NCBI GenBank assembly: GCA_012934845.2
Contig: WNNJ02000688.1
Location: 1-64,000, forward strand
DNA from: Pomphorhynchus laevis
Taxonomy: Eukaryota > Acanthocephala > Palaeacanthocephala > Echinorhynchida > Pomphorhynchidae
Direction: 5' to 3'
Length of the DNA: 64,000 nt
A program made the translations under genes and the position numbers. The notes below the pieces were generated by a model. The model was not told the DNA's origin. It saw nothing but the letters and a program-made list of their open reading frames with translations, and did no database searches. Positions 43,215 to 54,477 of the stretch are shown one piece after another (the first letter of the stretch is position 1; every line of letters begins with the position of its first letter).

Positions 43215-43237
43215 TTTTTAGTATTCTGTACAAATTG

Positions 43238-43775
43238 TAAATGCGTGACGGTGCACGCTTACATGACCACAACAACAAAAAACAAAAATCTAAATCATGT
43301 GTCGAGGAGGTGGGTACGGAGGCGGCATTTGAATGCAATAAAGGAGAAAGCGCGGCGGACGTCGAGTGGGAGCTGATTCCAGGCGACTGAGACGGCGACG
43401 AGAAAAGATCGGAGACCTTAGTTCTTAGCGTAATTGGGAACGTAGAGTATGAGGGAATTACGGGAACGCAGTGATAGAGAGAGGTGGGATGAGTGTCGTC
43501 TAAGACGATAGGGAGCAGACGGCTATGAGACAAAAAGTTACGAGAAGGGGGAGTTGTATGCGGATGTGGATGATGGGCCAGGAGAGTTGGGCAAGATATG
43601 TGGATGTGTGGTCAAAGCGACGGAGACGTAGGAGCACTCGAACGGCGGAATTGATGATGCTTGTAGGGGTATGACATTGGATTTTTGAGAATTGGCGAAG
43701 GCTGAGACAGTAATCGATCTTAAGGGAAAGAAACGATGAAAAAAGAGATATACAGGAACCGAAGTCGCAGGTACA
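43238..43775 (-). mobile_element. CR1-like LINE family A, 3' end
   Basis: 5'-truncated copy with the 3' tail at 43238-43270 (RC: GTAAGCGTGCACCGTCACGC, ATTTAC). The - strand reads RLRRFDHTSTYL-type and PNYAKN-GLRSFLVAVS-type sequence in broken frames. It sits directly before the nuclease-module copy. Confidence 0.75.
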
Positions 43776-43847
43776 TCTCTCTTTTTAATATTTTAGGAAG
43801 AAATTTATTGTTACAAAGAAGGAAAAAATGTCAACTTTATACAATTG

Positions 43848-44590
43848 TTACTTCCTTAGCGAGGTTACTCCGATAAATTTACCACGACACGATCTTACAC
43901 AACGTAACGCTACTGAAACTGTTCTGGCTAATAGAAATCCAAAATCAACGCAGATTTCGGTTTTGCACAAATTATATGGGTGATTGTTTTTTTCAGGCTC
44001 AATTTGTGCAATTCTTTTCAAAATTATCTGCGCGCCGTCGCCCAATGCTTACTACATGATCCAACAAAAGCGTAAAAGTTTGTGTCTTTAAACTTTAAAA
44101 CTCGTTCCCCGTACTTTCCTAGTTTTCTTTTCGCATGGTAACGTAAATTTGATTGTGGATCACATGAAGAATATGATGGAGCTAAGTGATTGTAAATGCA
44201 GATGTCAAAGAGAGGCTGCTCAATTATATCACCAAATAAGCCATTGCATTCTACGTCTACTCTAGCATTCATGTCTAGCATCGAAGTACATCTTTCGAAT
44301 AGTGTTACTTGGTAAGCTGCGAAGCACAGGTTCTAACGCCACAGATGTTGTAACAATGGAAAGCTTTTTAGCTAAACAGTTTTTTACGGTATTATGCCTT
44401 ACTGTAAAAAGACCACCAACTTGGCAGTAAAGACATGACATATATAGAGCGTAGCACATCACATGTACAATTTACTGGTTGATTCGGGGGAAGCCATCCG
44501 TATCTCACGGCTATAACATCCTGAAATTGACGCAACCCAAGGTGTTGTTGGAACAAATCTAACGGTTTTGCGGGAATCGTATTTGGCGTA
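43848..44590 (-). pseudogene. R2-like nuclease module, copy 4
   Basis: Inverted near-copy of 25490-26235. Frames: [38 protein letters not shown] (zinc-type region), [40 protein letters not shown] with [33 protein letters not shown]. It is better preserved than copy 3 and shares its unusual words, so the two descend from one event. At 44590 it joins the C-terminus of a CR1-2 element. Confidence 0.6.
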
Positions 44591-44715
44591 TGAAGGACAG
44601 CATTGAGGTTGATTGACGTATATAAATGTGCAGATGATTCCACGAGAGAAGAGCAAACACAACGAAAGAGTGGAAGCCAAAAGAGGTAGAGTAGTTTGAG
44701 ACATGTAAAAGAAGG
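44586..44715 (-). mobile_element. CR1-2 ORF2 C-terminal fragment
   Basis: The - strand frame MSQTTLPLLASTLSLCLLFS matches the frame MSQTTLPPLDSAPSWWLLLS at 50290, the alternative reading of the CR1-2 C-terminus. The piece is only 130 bp and is followed by the nuclease module. Confidence 0.6.
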
Positions 44716-45336
44716 AATTAAATCAGCTAACTGAGTCTACGTATTTAATATAATTATAAAATAAACAAAACATAATAATGCTAAATCAAAATTTAATAAT
44801 TAAATAATAAAATTAATAATTGCTTTTAGATTTTCTATAATTTAAATCAAGTTAAAAAAATAAAATTTAAAATAAACGTCATTTTTATGAATTGAGTAAT
44901 AAATAACAGACGTTGTATCAGAATAATAATTAGAGGTCATCAGGAGGAACTGCTATGCTATCAGGTTTCGGCCCCTAACTCCTCTACCCAACATAGCAGC
45001 GGGGCCAAATACATGCTAATTATGTATTTCCTCTGAAATAACTATCTAGTATCTTATTCTAATACAAAGTATATTATTTATTATCCATCCATAAAAATTT
45101 GCCACTTAAGAGTTTAAATTTATTCTTTATATTATTGTGTTGATTTATATATTTTACTATTTTCTGCTTGATGTTATTTTTATAGTAACCTAGTTTAAAA
45201 TATGTATCTATTAAATTATTTAAATAATTTTGAAGAAAGCCAATATCATTACATATTGTTGCAATTCTTAAAATTTCATTATTTAATGTATTATATTTTA
45301 TATTATATGGTATGCATGAATGCTCATTCAAAAATT
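44716..45336 (-). mobile_element. PLE-like element: 3' module and RT C-terminus
   Basis: 44716-45045 is a well-kept module: outer end AAATCAGCTAACTGAGTCTA, GAGGTCATCAGGAGGAACTG, CTGCTATG, GGCCCC, CATAGCAG, GGGGCC, AATACATG...ATGTATT. RT C-terminus follows at 45074-45331 ([28 protein letters not shown] end). At 45336 a CR1 family B tail interrupts it. Confidence 0.8.
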
Positions 45337-45540
45337 ACGGTAACGCACCGAACGTGGAAAAGCTGGAATAAGCTACCAAGTCAAGTGGTTTCGGCCTCCA
45401 GTATTTTGTCCTTCAAGAGAAATCTGAAGAATGTACTAAATTAAAACAATCGGATTTTCATTGATATTTTTTTAACCCTGTACCCAGCCTGTACGAGCTC
45501 TACGCTCTTTTGCTGCTGTTGTATTTAATAATAATAACAG
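45337..45540 (+). mobile_element. CR1 family B 3' tail
   Basis: It encodes TWKSWNKLPSQVVSASSILS, the end of the family B RT, then the 3' UTR (CCCAGCCTGTACGAGCTCTA) and TATTTAATAATAATAA tail, matching 32092-32310 on the other strand. It is a 5'-truncated insertion in PLE-like DNA. Confidence 0.85.
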
Positions 45541-45640
45541 TAATCAGGACGAGAACTGTCGAGAAAAGGACGGTTGAGAAATGAGGGAGTAGGAAAAGTT
45601 ACAAGGCGGAAAGCAATGAGAAGAAGCGCGATCTCAGATT
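45541..45640 (-). mobile_element. CR1-2 RT fragment
   Basis: Reverse complement reads AFRLVTFPTPSFLNRPFLD, the LVTFHTPSFLNLPFLD segment of the CR1-2 C-terminal region. It is about 100 bp, at the edge of the next CR1-2 copy. Confidence 0.55.
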
Positions 45641-45699
45641 TCTGTTCCTGGTCAAGCATCTTCCACATCGGAATGCAATTATGGTCATACCAGTTTTGA

Positions 45700-46505
45700 A
45701 GTTGGATGCGATTCCAAAGATTGTGATGTATGAACCCTTGTTCAGACGAATGCTATTTTTGATGTTTCCCTCGCATCAACAGCTGACTTCGTATCTTATA
45801 ATCCCATAATTGAATCTACTCTCTCACACACTCCTCGTTCAACTACGAACAAAATTTCCATTAATTTTGCTCATTCTAACAATGCTAACGGTAAAGCTTT
45901 TCATCTCGTACCTCCTCTTTTCTATTCCTCCCCCAATCTAAATAAATCTCAAACTTCTTTATTCTCTTCACGTACCTCTGACTCTATCACCCCCGTATCA
46001 CTTCTTAATAATTTACATCATTCCGTAAAAATTATATATAGGAACATCTCCTATCAAACGATTCAACACTCTACTCCTGTTACACATGCTTCAACCTATC
46101 TTAATTCTCCTTACTCTACCTCCCACGTATCACTTTCCAATAATCTACATCCTTCCATCAAAATCATTTCCAGTAACATTTCCGATCAACTGATTCAACA
46201 CTCCACTCCTGTCACACATGCCCTAACCTATATTAATTTTCCTTACTCTACCTCCCACATAATCCTTCCAAATAATTTACATCCTTCCTTCAAAATCATA
46301 TCCAGTCACACCTCTGATCAACCGATTCAACACCCCGCTCCTGTCACACTTGCTCCAACCAAGATTAATTCTCGATCAAGCACCCATGTCATTTCCACTT
46401 CTAACTGCTCATCTGCCTCAACTCCTACCAGCTCTGTCCGTCCACCACTTCCACGAAAGCGTTTTCCTTTGCGCGATCGATGCATTATCATATCAAACTT
46501 ATAGC
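45700..46505 (+). pseudogene. CR1-2 ORF1 with three 132 bp tandem repeats
   Basis: A start-less open frame from about 45765 to 46503. It opens with GCDSKDCDV, a decayed PHD-like finger, then a Ser/Thr/Pro/His-rich linker and RPPLPRKRFPLRDRCIIISN, the counterpart of [19 protein letters not shown] in family A. The linker holds three tandem copies of a 44-residue unit ([19 protein letters not shown]). Confidence 0.65.
46007..46400 (+). repeat. 132 bp tandem repeat, three units, in frame
   Basis: Units start at 46007, 46139 and 46271 (AATAATtTACATC), exactly 132 bp apart, i.e. 44 codons. The units differ by several substitutions but keep the frame open. Confidence 0.92.
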
Positions 46506-46939
46506 TTTTCGAATCTGCTTCTCCACAATCTCGCCTCGATGATGATGTATCTGCTTTCAGGTCTATCCTAGCAACCATTCTTCCTGATGATAACCCATCC
46601 CTCTTCAATAATATCGCTCCTGTATCCTTTATTCGTTTAAACAAATCCACTAAATCCAATCATCTGTGATCCACTCTTATAAATCGTTTTCCGACATAGT
46701 TCACATGCCTCTTCGGTACTCTCCCGACGTTTTAAACTTCTTACCACTTCATCTACTTGTCGTATATTTAATGACCGCTCTCTTTATAATATTGCCCAGC
46801 TCAATTTAGCTCGCATTGAGAAATATCGACGTGAAACAAACGGTGAGTCATCTCTATCAATCCGTAAAATCAACAAAAATTTTCACGTCCTACGCACGAG
46901 GTTAGAAATCCGATGGCATACCGTTTCAACCCCAGTCTT

Positions 46940-47665
46940 CTTTGCTAGTCAATCTCGCTCCTGAACATACTTTTAGTCTTAGTCATTTTAACACTCGCTC
47001 CATTCTTCATAAAGCTGATCTGCTCCTTGATATTTTCGATCAATCATTCATCGATATTTTCTGAATTACCGATTTCTGGCACTCTGACTCTGACAATCTT
47101 ACTATTCGTCGTCTTTGTCGCTCTAATTGTTCTTTAGTTGAATTAGCTCGTCAAATTGCCACTCAAACATCTACTGCTTCTAACCATAGCGGTATTGTTG
47201 CCATTGCTCGTCCCCCGATGCTTCTACGTAAAATTAACGTTACCATCCGTTACACATCGTTCAAATTACTCATATGCAGATTATCAACACCTTTCCCTCT
47301 GGAACTTGTGATTGTATACCGTCCAGGTTCAGTTGCCCCATCACGTATCTTCTTTAACGACTTTGCAGATCTTATGTTTCACTGTTCATTGTCTTATACT
47401 CCTTCATTTGTTCTCGTAACTTTAGCATTCGTCTTGATCACCCGGCTGACTCTGATTCTATCACTTTAACTAATCTTTTTTCTGATTTTAACTATAAATT
47501 ACTTTCAACAAGCCCAACTCATATTCTCGGCGGTGCTCTCGGCATCATTGCTGTTCCTAACTGCTTCAATGACTATACCTTCTTGTCAATTACTGATCCT
47601 AGTTTATCCGATCATTTCCTTGTCACTCTTACTCATCCCCATCCTCCTTCTCCGTCTTAACCATT
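46940..47665 (+). pseudogene. CR1-2 endonuclease region
   Basis: Shifted frames give [38 protein letters not shown], then AFVLITRLTLIL where [10 protein letters not shown] is expected, and [20 protein letters not shown] in another frame. The catalytic Asp-Asn box is not intact in one frame. Nearly identical to 23000-23600. Confidence 0.65.
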
Positions 47666-48289
47666 ATCCACACAAAGTCGACGCTGAAAACTTCTCGATA
47701 TCCCTATTCTCTGCACAGCCTAACTAAATTCTTCAATCTTTCCACTTCCTCTTAACTATCTCTCTCCCTATGATCTCTTCATTCTGTTTGATTTTGAACT
47801 TACAAACATCCTTAATAACCTTCTGCCTATTATACCACTACGTTTTCAGCGGTCGCGCCATGCTCCCTGATTCGATTCGGACTGTAGTCTTTCTAAGCGT
47901 CGGCTCCGTCATTCTTATCGTATGCTTAATCGTTTTCTTAAACATTCTCCAAACTCACTCACTTCAAATCTCCGTGCTTCCTATCTTTCTCTCCGCCGTT
48001 CCCATCTCATTCTTCTGCGAACTAAAAATACTCTCTATTGGCGAAATCAACTCGAGTCATCTTTTAACTCTAAATCTCATTGGAAAATCTTAAACTCAAT
48101 TCTTTCACGATCATATACCCCTTGTAATATAAATCCTGATGAATTTTCTTCTTATCTACAAACTAAGCTATCTAATTTACTTTCCTTACTACCCATACCC
48201 CCTTATACCCACTATTCTCTTTAAATTCTTCTCTCCCAGAGCTATTCCACCTTTTTCCCGATTCGTCTGATGAAGTTTCTTCGGTTCTG

Positions 48290-49423
48290 TTGTCATTACC
48301 TAATAAAACCTCTTCTTCCGACCCAATTCCCACTCACTTGCTTAAAAATATCTGCTCCTCTATCTTACCATTCCTAACCACATTGTTCAACTCGTCCATC
48401 CGTAGCCGTACATTTCCTTCCATCTGGAAATGCGCCACTGTTCGTCCTATCATCAAAAAGCAATCTCTCGACTCCTCACTACTATCTTCGTACTGTACTA
48501 TCTCACTTCTCTCAACCCTCTGTAAACTCCTTGAGCGTCTCGTTCTTAAGCAAGTTAATACATATCTCTTTTCCTCTAACTTATTTCCTCCCTTCCAAGC
48601 CGCTGTTCATCGCCTTCGTCATGATTATGGCGTCTCTTTACCCACTGTATCATTGTTTTATTCATATCTATCAAACTGTACATTTCGCGTCTATTCTAAC
48701 TCTTCTGTCTCCCATCCTTCGTCCATCCCGTCCGGTGTTCCGCAAGGCTCCGTATTAGGCCCTATGCTTTTCTCCCTTCTTCTAGGTACTTTGTCTTCGA
48801 TTTCTCATAAATTTAACTTCCATGTTATGCAATATGCTGATGACATTCTCATCTATGCTCATGCACCTGTTTATCGTATTCACGATCTTAGTGTTTCTGC
48901 TTCCGATTGTCTTGTCTCAATTTCCAATCATCTTTCTTCGCTTCGCCTTTCTCTGAATCCTGATAAATCCAAAATTATGTGGATCCTACCTCGAGCCCTC
49001 GGCTTAGAACTTCCCTCAGTATCATTGAATTATACAATTCTTCCTATCGTTGATAATCTCGTTTTCCTAGGCTTCTATTTCGACAACCGGCTATCACTTA
49101 AACCTTTCGTTAGAGATAAAGTACGCTCAACTAATTTGATACTCCGCAACCTCTGTGAAGTTCGTAGATTGATCGATTTCCCTTCTTGTATGACTCTCAT
49201 ATATTCTCTCCTTTTTTCTAGACTCGATTATTGTCTTAGTCTATTTTCCAACTCACCTAAATCCACTCTTCTTCCCCTACAACGCGTCGTCAACGCAGCC
49301 GTCCGAATTATTTTCCGTCTTCGTCGTTTTGATCATACATCCCACCATCTTGTCGTCCATTCCGTCCGGTGTTCTACAAGGCTCCGTATTAGGCCCTATG
49401 CTTTTATCTCTTCTTCTTGGTGA
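48290..49423 (+). CDS. CR1-2 RT, internally deleted
   Basis: 377-residue frame: [60 protein letters not shown], then a jump from FPPFQAAV straight to HRLRHDYGVSLPTVSLF. This omits about 40 residues, including the first catalytic Asp box ([11 protein letters not shown]). It goes on with [34 protein letters not shown] and LNPDKSKIMWILPRAL. An in-frame deletion of a catalytic segment means the protein could not be active although the frame is open. Confidence 0.75.
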   Translation: MSLPNKTSSSDPIPTHLLKNICSSILPFLTTLFNSSIRSRTFPSIWKCATVRPIIKKQSLDSSLLSSYCTISLLSTLCKLLERLVLKQVNTYLFSSNLFPPFQAAVHRLRHDYGVSLPTVSLFYSYLSNCTFRVYSNSSVSHPSSIPSGVPQGSVLGPMLFSLLLGTLSSISHKFNFHVMQYADDILIYAHAPVYRIHDLSVSASDCLVSISNHLSSLRLSLNPDKSKIMWILPRALGLELPSVSLNYTILPIVDNLVFLGFYFDNRLSLKPFVRDKVRSTNLILRNLCEVRRLIDFPSCMTLIYSLLFSRLDYCLSLFSNSPKSTLLPLQRVVNAAVRIIFRLRRFDHTSHHLVVHSVRCSTRLRIRPYAFISSSW

Positions 49424-49800
49424 TTTGTCTTCGATTTCTCATAAATTTAACTTCCATGTTATGCAATATGCTGATGCATCCTCCCATCCTTCGTCCATTC
49501 CGTCCGGTGTTCCACAAGGCTCCGTATTAGGCCCTATGCTTTTCTCTCTTCTTCTTGGGTATTTGTCTTCGATTTCTCATAAATTTAACTTCCATGTTAT
49601 GCAATATGCTGATGACATTATCATCTATGCTCATGCACCTGTTTATCGTATTCACGATCTTAGTGTTTCTGCTTCCGACTGTCTTGTCTCAATTTCCAAT
49701 CATCTTTCTTCCCTTCGCCTTTCTCTGAATCCTGATAAATCCAAAAATATGTGGATCCTACCTCAACGCCTCGGCTTGAACCTCCCTCCGTATCATTAAA
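49340..49800 (+). repeat. Duplicated RT catalytic segments
   Basis: Two further copies of the [10 protein letters not shown]...MQYAD segment start at 49358 and 49485, against the first at 48713. The first of the two is cut right after QYAD; the second runs on through LNPDKSK.MWILP. The duplicated part spans about 130 bp. Confidence 0.85.
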
Positions 49801-50439
49801 TTCTACAATTATTCCTATCGTTGATAATCTCGTTTTCTTAGGCTTCCATTTTGACAACTGACTTTCACTTAAACCTTTCGTTAGAGATAAATTACGCTCA
49901 TCTACCTTGATTCTCCGCAACCTCCGTCAAGTTCGTAGATTGATCGATTTCCCTTCTTGTATGACTCTAATATCTTCTCTTCTTTTTTCTAGATTCGATT
50001 ATTGTCTTAGTCTATTTTCCAAGTAACCTAAATCCCTCTTCTTCCCCTACAACGCATCGTCAACGCAGCCGTCCGAATTCTCCTCCGTCTTCGTCGTTTT
50101 GATCATACATCCTACCATCTCGCTTCTCTCGATTTACCTACAATTTATTGTCGTGTTCAAATTCGTCTTCTTATCGTTGCTTTCCGCCTTGTAACTCTTC
50201 ATACCCCTTCATTTCTCAATCTTCCGTTTCTTGATTATTCCCGTCATGTATACTGTTCCTTGCGTTCCTGTAATTCCCTTCTTTTACATGTCCCAAACTA
50301 CTCTACCTCCTTTGGACTCCGCTCCTTCCTGGTGGCTGCTCCTCTCTTGTGGAACCATCTGCCCATTCATTTACGCCAATCAACTTCCTTGCCGTGCTTC
50401 AAACGACAAATCCGATTCCATTTAAACAATTTATCTACT

Positions 50440-50910
50440 TGACTTTTTCATTTTTGTTTGTGGACTTGTAATCGTACAGCTTGTACGCATTTGCCACATT
50501 AAATAAATTTGTATTATCTTGGTTCTCTCGATTTGCCTACAATTTATTGTCGTGTTCAAATTCGTCTTCTTGTTGCTTTCCGCCTTGTAACTTTTCATAC
50601 CCATTCATTTCTCAACCTTCCTTTTCTTGATAATTCTCGTCCTGTATACTGTTCCTTGCGTTCATGTAATTCCCTTCTTTTACATGTCCCAAACTACTCT
50701 ACCTCCTTTTGACTCCGCTCCTTTCTGGTGACTGATCCTCTATCATGGAATCATCTGCCCATTCATATACGCCAATCAACTTCCCTGCCGTGCTTTAAAC
50801 GCCAAATCCGATCCCATTTAACAATTTATCTGCTTGACTTTTTAATTTTTTTGTGGACTTGTAAGCGTACAGCTTGTACACATTTGCCACGTTAAATAAA
50901 CTTGTATTAT
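50440..50910 (+). repeat. Duplicated CR1-2 3' ends
   Basis: The first tail (50440-50505: GTAATCGTACAGCTTGTACG, ATTTGCCACATTAAATAAAT) is followed by a second C-terminal stretch starting at LGSLDLPTIYCRVQIRLL and a second tail (50855-50905). This is either two truncated insertions at one place or a local duplication. Confidence 0.85.
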
Positions 50911-50914
50911 TATA

Positions 50915-51350
50915 CAAGAACGGAAGTCCTTAAGGGGGCGGATACGGCGGATGTCACGGAGAATAAAGTTAGACGAGCGGACGTTGTTACGTACGAAGGG
51001 TTTAAGGGAAAGGTGATATTTATCAAGGTGATAAAGGTGACTTTATCTCTAACGAAAGATTTAAGTGAAAGTCGGTTGTCGAAATGGAAGCCTAGGATAA
51101 CCAGATTATCAACGATTTGAATAATTGTCGAATTTAATGATATGGAGGTAGGTTCTAAGCCAGGGCGTCGAGGATGGATCCACATTATTTTGGATTTATT
51201 AGAATTTATAGTAACACGAAAAGAATAAATATTATTGAAAATTGAGGCAAGCCAGTTGAAAGCAGAAACATAGATCATGAATACGATAAGCAGGTGCATG
51301 AGCATAGATGAGAATGTCATCATCATATTGCATAACATGGAATTTAAATG
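50915..51350 (-). mobile_element. CR1-2 RT fragment, opposite strand
   Basis: The - strand frame holds KSKIMWIHPRRPGLEPTSIS, IVDNLVILGFHFDNRLSLKS, then VRDKVTFI, the region after YADD; the upstream LNSMLCNMMMTFSSMLMHLL is the shifted MQYADDILIYAHA. It abuts the second 3' tail of the + strand copy, giving another tail-to-tail pair. Confidence 0.75.
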
Positions 51351-53190
51351 TATGCAGCATTTAACTGTATGCGATTTTTTCCATACAACAAATACAGTCA
51401 ATGGCGTCCATTAAAACATTTTATAGAAGAAAAGGCAAAAAATAAAGGATGGGTAAACCTTTATTTGAGCGAATATGCTGGGAGGCGAAGTTCGCTCCTT
51501 CATAACTTTACATCGTGTTGGAAACCTTTTAGACAACAGTAAAGAGTCATTTATAGTTGAAATTTTTTATCAAAATGATTTATTTTTGTCATTGCTATGT
51601 TGAAAACCTAAATTGAACAAGTAATCCCTAATTGAACATTATATTTATCTTCATCTGAAGTTGAATAGAGCTAAAATTTTGATAGTAGGTTTATTCGACT
51701 TCGAATATTTAAATAATATAAAAAATCAGTGTCCATAATTGAAAAATGTGAAGAATAAATTTTTTATCTCAAAAAAATAATTTTTAACATAAGATTGTTT
51801 GTGTCCATAATTGAAAAATTTGAAGAACAAAGTTTTTATCTCAAAATAAAATTTTAATCATACGATTTTTTATTAAGATTTACTTGATGTACTTTTTATA
51901 TGTTATGAACAATTGTCTATTAATAAAATATTTAACGTTTCAAATCGTAATATACACTGCAAATTTATATTTTTATTTTTTTTCTAAAAATATTAAAAAT
52001 TAAATATTTCGAAATATAATTATCCTCGGTTAAAAAGCCGAATTAGCACGTACTATCTTACTAATACCTTTCGTTATGCAAAGTTTGAGAACCGGAAAAG
52101 GCGGTATTCAAATAAACATTGCCTTCTGGTCCATCTGCCAAATATAAAGTTTGTTTATGAGCAATAAAAATTATAAAAGATAATACTTTTATGACAATAG
52201 CTTCTTGTTATTTTTGTTCAAACATTCGTAATGACAGATTGTAATGACAATATATTTACTCTCGTCAACATTCGTTTAAGACAATTTGATTTTATTACGT
52301 ATTACTTAGTTTTTGAACACAGTTTATTGAGTTGTGCACACTATAGCTCATCAGCCAGCATGGATATAGTATGTATGTGTCGTTTCTTTCTTTTTAAGAA
52401 ACAATCAGTTCTTGAGGATGAATTGTTTCTATATCTCCGTATCGCGCATCGTGATCGTAGTAACATAAATACTAATTATTTTCTTGAAGTTGGATTTTTA
52501 TAGTATGGAAATGAGCTTCACCCGAAATTAAAAGTAGTAAGTGAATACGTGCTTTTTTCGAACTCACTCACCAACTAACAGTAAATTTAACATAAATTAA
52601 ACATAAAACATCAGACATTAAACTAAAAGTCTTTGCTACAAATATTTACGGGTCGAAAATATTGCATTTGACGCTTTTAAGATTAACATTAAGAAATAAA
52701 TTGTCAATAAAATTTTCAAACGAACACTATATTAGCGTGAGCAAAATGTCGACACGCATATTTTAAAATGTTATTAATAAAACCCTTACTTACTTATATT
52801 TCAAAATAATATGCCTTGTACTTGCTACTATAAAAATATTGAATGACGAAACTGTTATACGTGTCCGCTCTCTTTGTACGACATAAAAGTTTGTTATTAA
52901 TAAAACCCTTACTTACTTATATTTCAAAATAATATGCCTTGTACTTGCTACTATAAAAATATTGAATGACGAAACTGTTATACGTGTCCGCGCTCTGTGT
53001 AGACGACATAGACGACTTACTGACAGCATTAACTTTTAATAAATGAGTAGATACATATATTTACAGAAAAATTAAATTAGTTGACTAAAATTATTTTTAA
53101 ACTATAGAAACAAAAATATTATGACAATTCAGTAGAATAATAATCAAAAGTTCGTTAATTCCCTTGTAGTTTATTCAAAAAAAGATTTAT
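51351..53190. other. Intergenic AT-rich DNA with two direct duplications
   Basis: 51729-51800 and 51801-51870 are copies of a 72 bp unit starting GTGTCCATAATTGAAAAA. 52770-52892 and 52893-53000 are nearly identical copies of a 123 bp unit starting GTTATTAATAAAACCC. A 90-residue + strand frame at 52231-52503 shows no motif; its RLRQFDFITYYLVF is faintly like the CR1 RLRRFDHTSHYLV and may be a relic. I see no host gene. Confidence 0.6.
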
Positions 53191-53194
53191 TTTT

Positions 53195-54178
53195 AAGTGG
53201 CAAATACGTGCCGGCGCACGCTTATATGACCACGAAGAAAACACAAACAAAAGTCTAAATCATGTCTCGAGAAGGTGTGAACGGAGGAGATGTTTGAGTG
53301 TGATAAAACGAGGATGCGCGGCGGACGTCAAGAAAGATTTGATTCCAGGCGAGTGGGGCGGCGACGAGGAAGGATCGGAGATCGTAGTTGTTGGAGTAAT
53401 TAGGAACGTGGAGTAAGAGGGAATTACGGGAACGCAGTGATAGCGAGGTGGAGCGAGTATTGTCTAAGAAAGGAAGGTTGATGAACGATTGGGAGCCGAC
53501 AGCGATGAGACGAAAAGTTACGAGAAGAAGGCGGAGTTGGATGCGGATGTGGATGGTTGGACAGGAGAGTTGGGCAAAATATGTGGATGTGTAGTCGAAG
53601 CGACGGAGACGAAAGAGCACTCGAACGGCGGAGTTGATGATGCGTTATAGGGGTAGGATGATGGATTTTGGAGAATTGGCGAAAATGCTAAGGCAGTAAT
53701 CGATTTTAGGGAATAGAAAAACGGAAGTTGATAAGTGGGCGGATACGGCGGATGTCACGGTATATTAAGTTAGACAAGCGGACCTTGTCGCGGACGAAGG
53801 GTTAAATGGAAAGTGATCATCGAAATGGAAGCTTAAGAAAGTGAGATTGTGGAGTATAAGGATGATTGATGAGTCAAAAAATACAGGGGGAGAAGATATG
53901 TTAGGTTAACGGCGGGTGATTCACATTATTTTGGACATGGCTGGGTTTAGAACGAGATAAAGATGGGAGAGACGTTTGTAGATAGAATAAAGACAGTTGG
54001 AGGCAGAAATGCCGATATCGTGTATGCGATGGGCGGGTACATGCGCATAGATGAGGATGTCATCGGCGTATTGCATGACGTTAAAGGAGAAGGTTTGATA
54101 AACGGAGAGAGATCGCTATGCAGAAGAGAGAAAATCAGATGACCTAGGACTGATCCTTGTGGACCCTGCGGCAAATAG
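53195..54178 (-). mobile_element. CR1-like LINE family A, 3' part
   Basis: The tail is at 53195-53235 (RC GTAAGCGTGCGCCGGCACG). Open - strand frame 53255-53620: LFRLRRFDYTSTYFAQLSCP, LPFLDNTRSTSLSLRSRNSL, NNYDLRSFLVAAPLAWNQ. Upstream comes the RT YADD region in broken frames, up to GPQGSVLGHLIFSLLHSDLS at 54178. It is the left half of an inverted pair. Confidence 0.8.
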
Positions 54179-54179
54179 G

Positions 54180-54475
54180 CATTATTATATATCGACTTCC
54201 ATAGTGGCCGAAACGCGTTGGAAAGCATCACATCGAAGTATAAATAAAAATATAAACACAAAATGTTGAATGTAGAAATAGTTAGATTACTATATATATC
54301 GACTTGCATAGTTGTCGAAATTCCTTGGAAAGCGTCACATCGAAGTAAAAATAGAACTATAAACTCAAAATGTTGGATGTAAAAATGTTGGAAACATCAC
54401 ATCGAAGTAAAAATATAAATATAAACATGAAATGTTGGATGTGGAAAATATAAATATAACCAGAAAATATTGGTT
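54180..54475. repeat. About 110 bp tandem repeat at the centre of an inverted CR1 pair
   Basis: Units contain ATATATCGACTTCCATAGT, GGAAAGC.TCACATCGAAG, then A-rich and AAAATGTTG.ATGTA. Starts at about 54186 and 54296, with a third partial unit from 54384. The array lies between the - and + strand CR1 3' halves. Confidence 0.8.
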
Positions 54476-54477
54476 AC

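Larger units (their letters stand above)
39200..43225 (-). mobile_element. APE-type LINE of the I/R1/Jockey group, interrupted
   Basis: On the - strand, in order: ORF1 with zinc knuckles (43214 to about 42240), endonuclease (about 41900-41400), RT (41376-39960), then after an inserted PLE-like module (39662-39957) the RT C-terminus (39660-39200). GC content is higher than in the flanks. It is broken several times. ORF1 with CCHC knuckles plus APE endonuclease distinguishes it from the CR1 copies, whose ORF1 has a PHD-like finger. I cannot choose among I, R1, LOA and Jockey. Confidence 0.75.
45660..50910 (+). mobile_element. CR1-2 LINE, long copy with internal duplications
   Basis: ORF1 (45660-46900), endonuclease (46940-47660) and RT (47770-50440), each in several frames, then a 3' tail at 50440-50505 and a second C-terminal piece and 3' tail at 50515-50910. 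The RT catalytic segment is present three times (48713, 49358, 49485). It is 5.2 kb against about 4.1 kb for the family A element, owing to these duplications. Confidence 0.85.

Noticed and set aside
44900-45045. Hammerhead ribozyme in the PLE-like module: CTGATGA and GAAA both occur on the element strand
   Set aside because: GAAA comes before CTGATGA, and neither the type I, II nor III arrangement gives matching stems around them. The arms that do pair are interlocked in another way.
52231-52503. 90-residue + strand frame as a host gene
   Set aside because: No motif, no splice context, and a faint CR1-like word; not enough to call.
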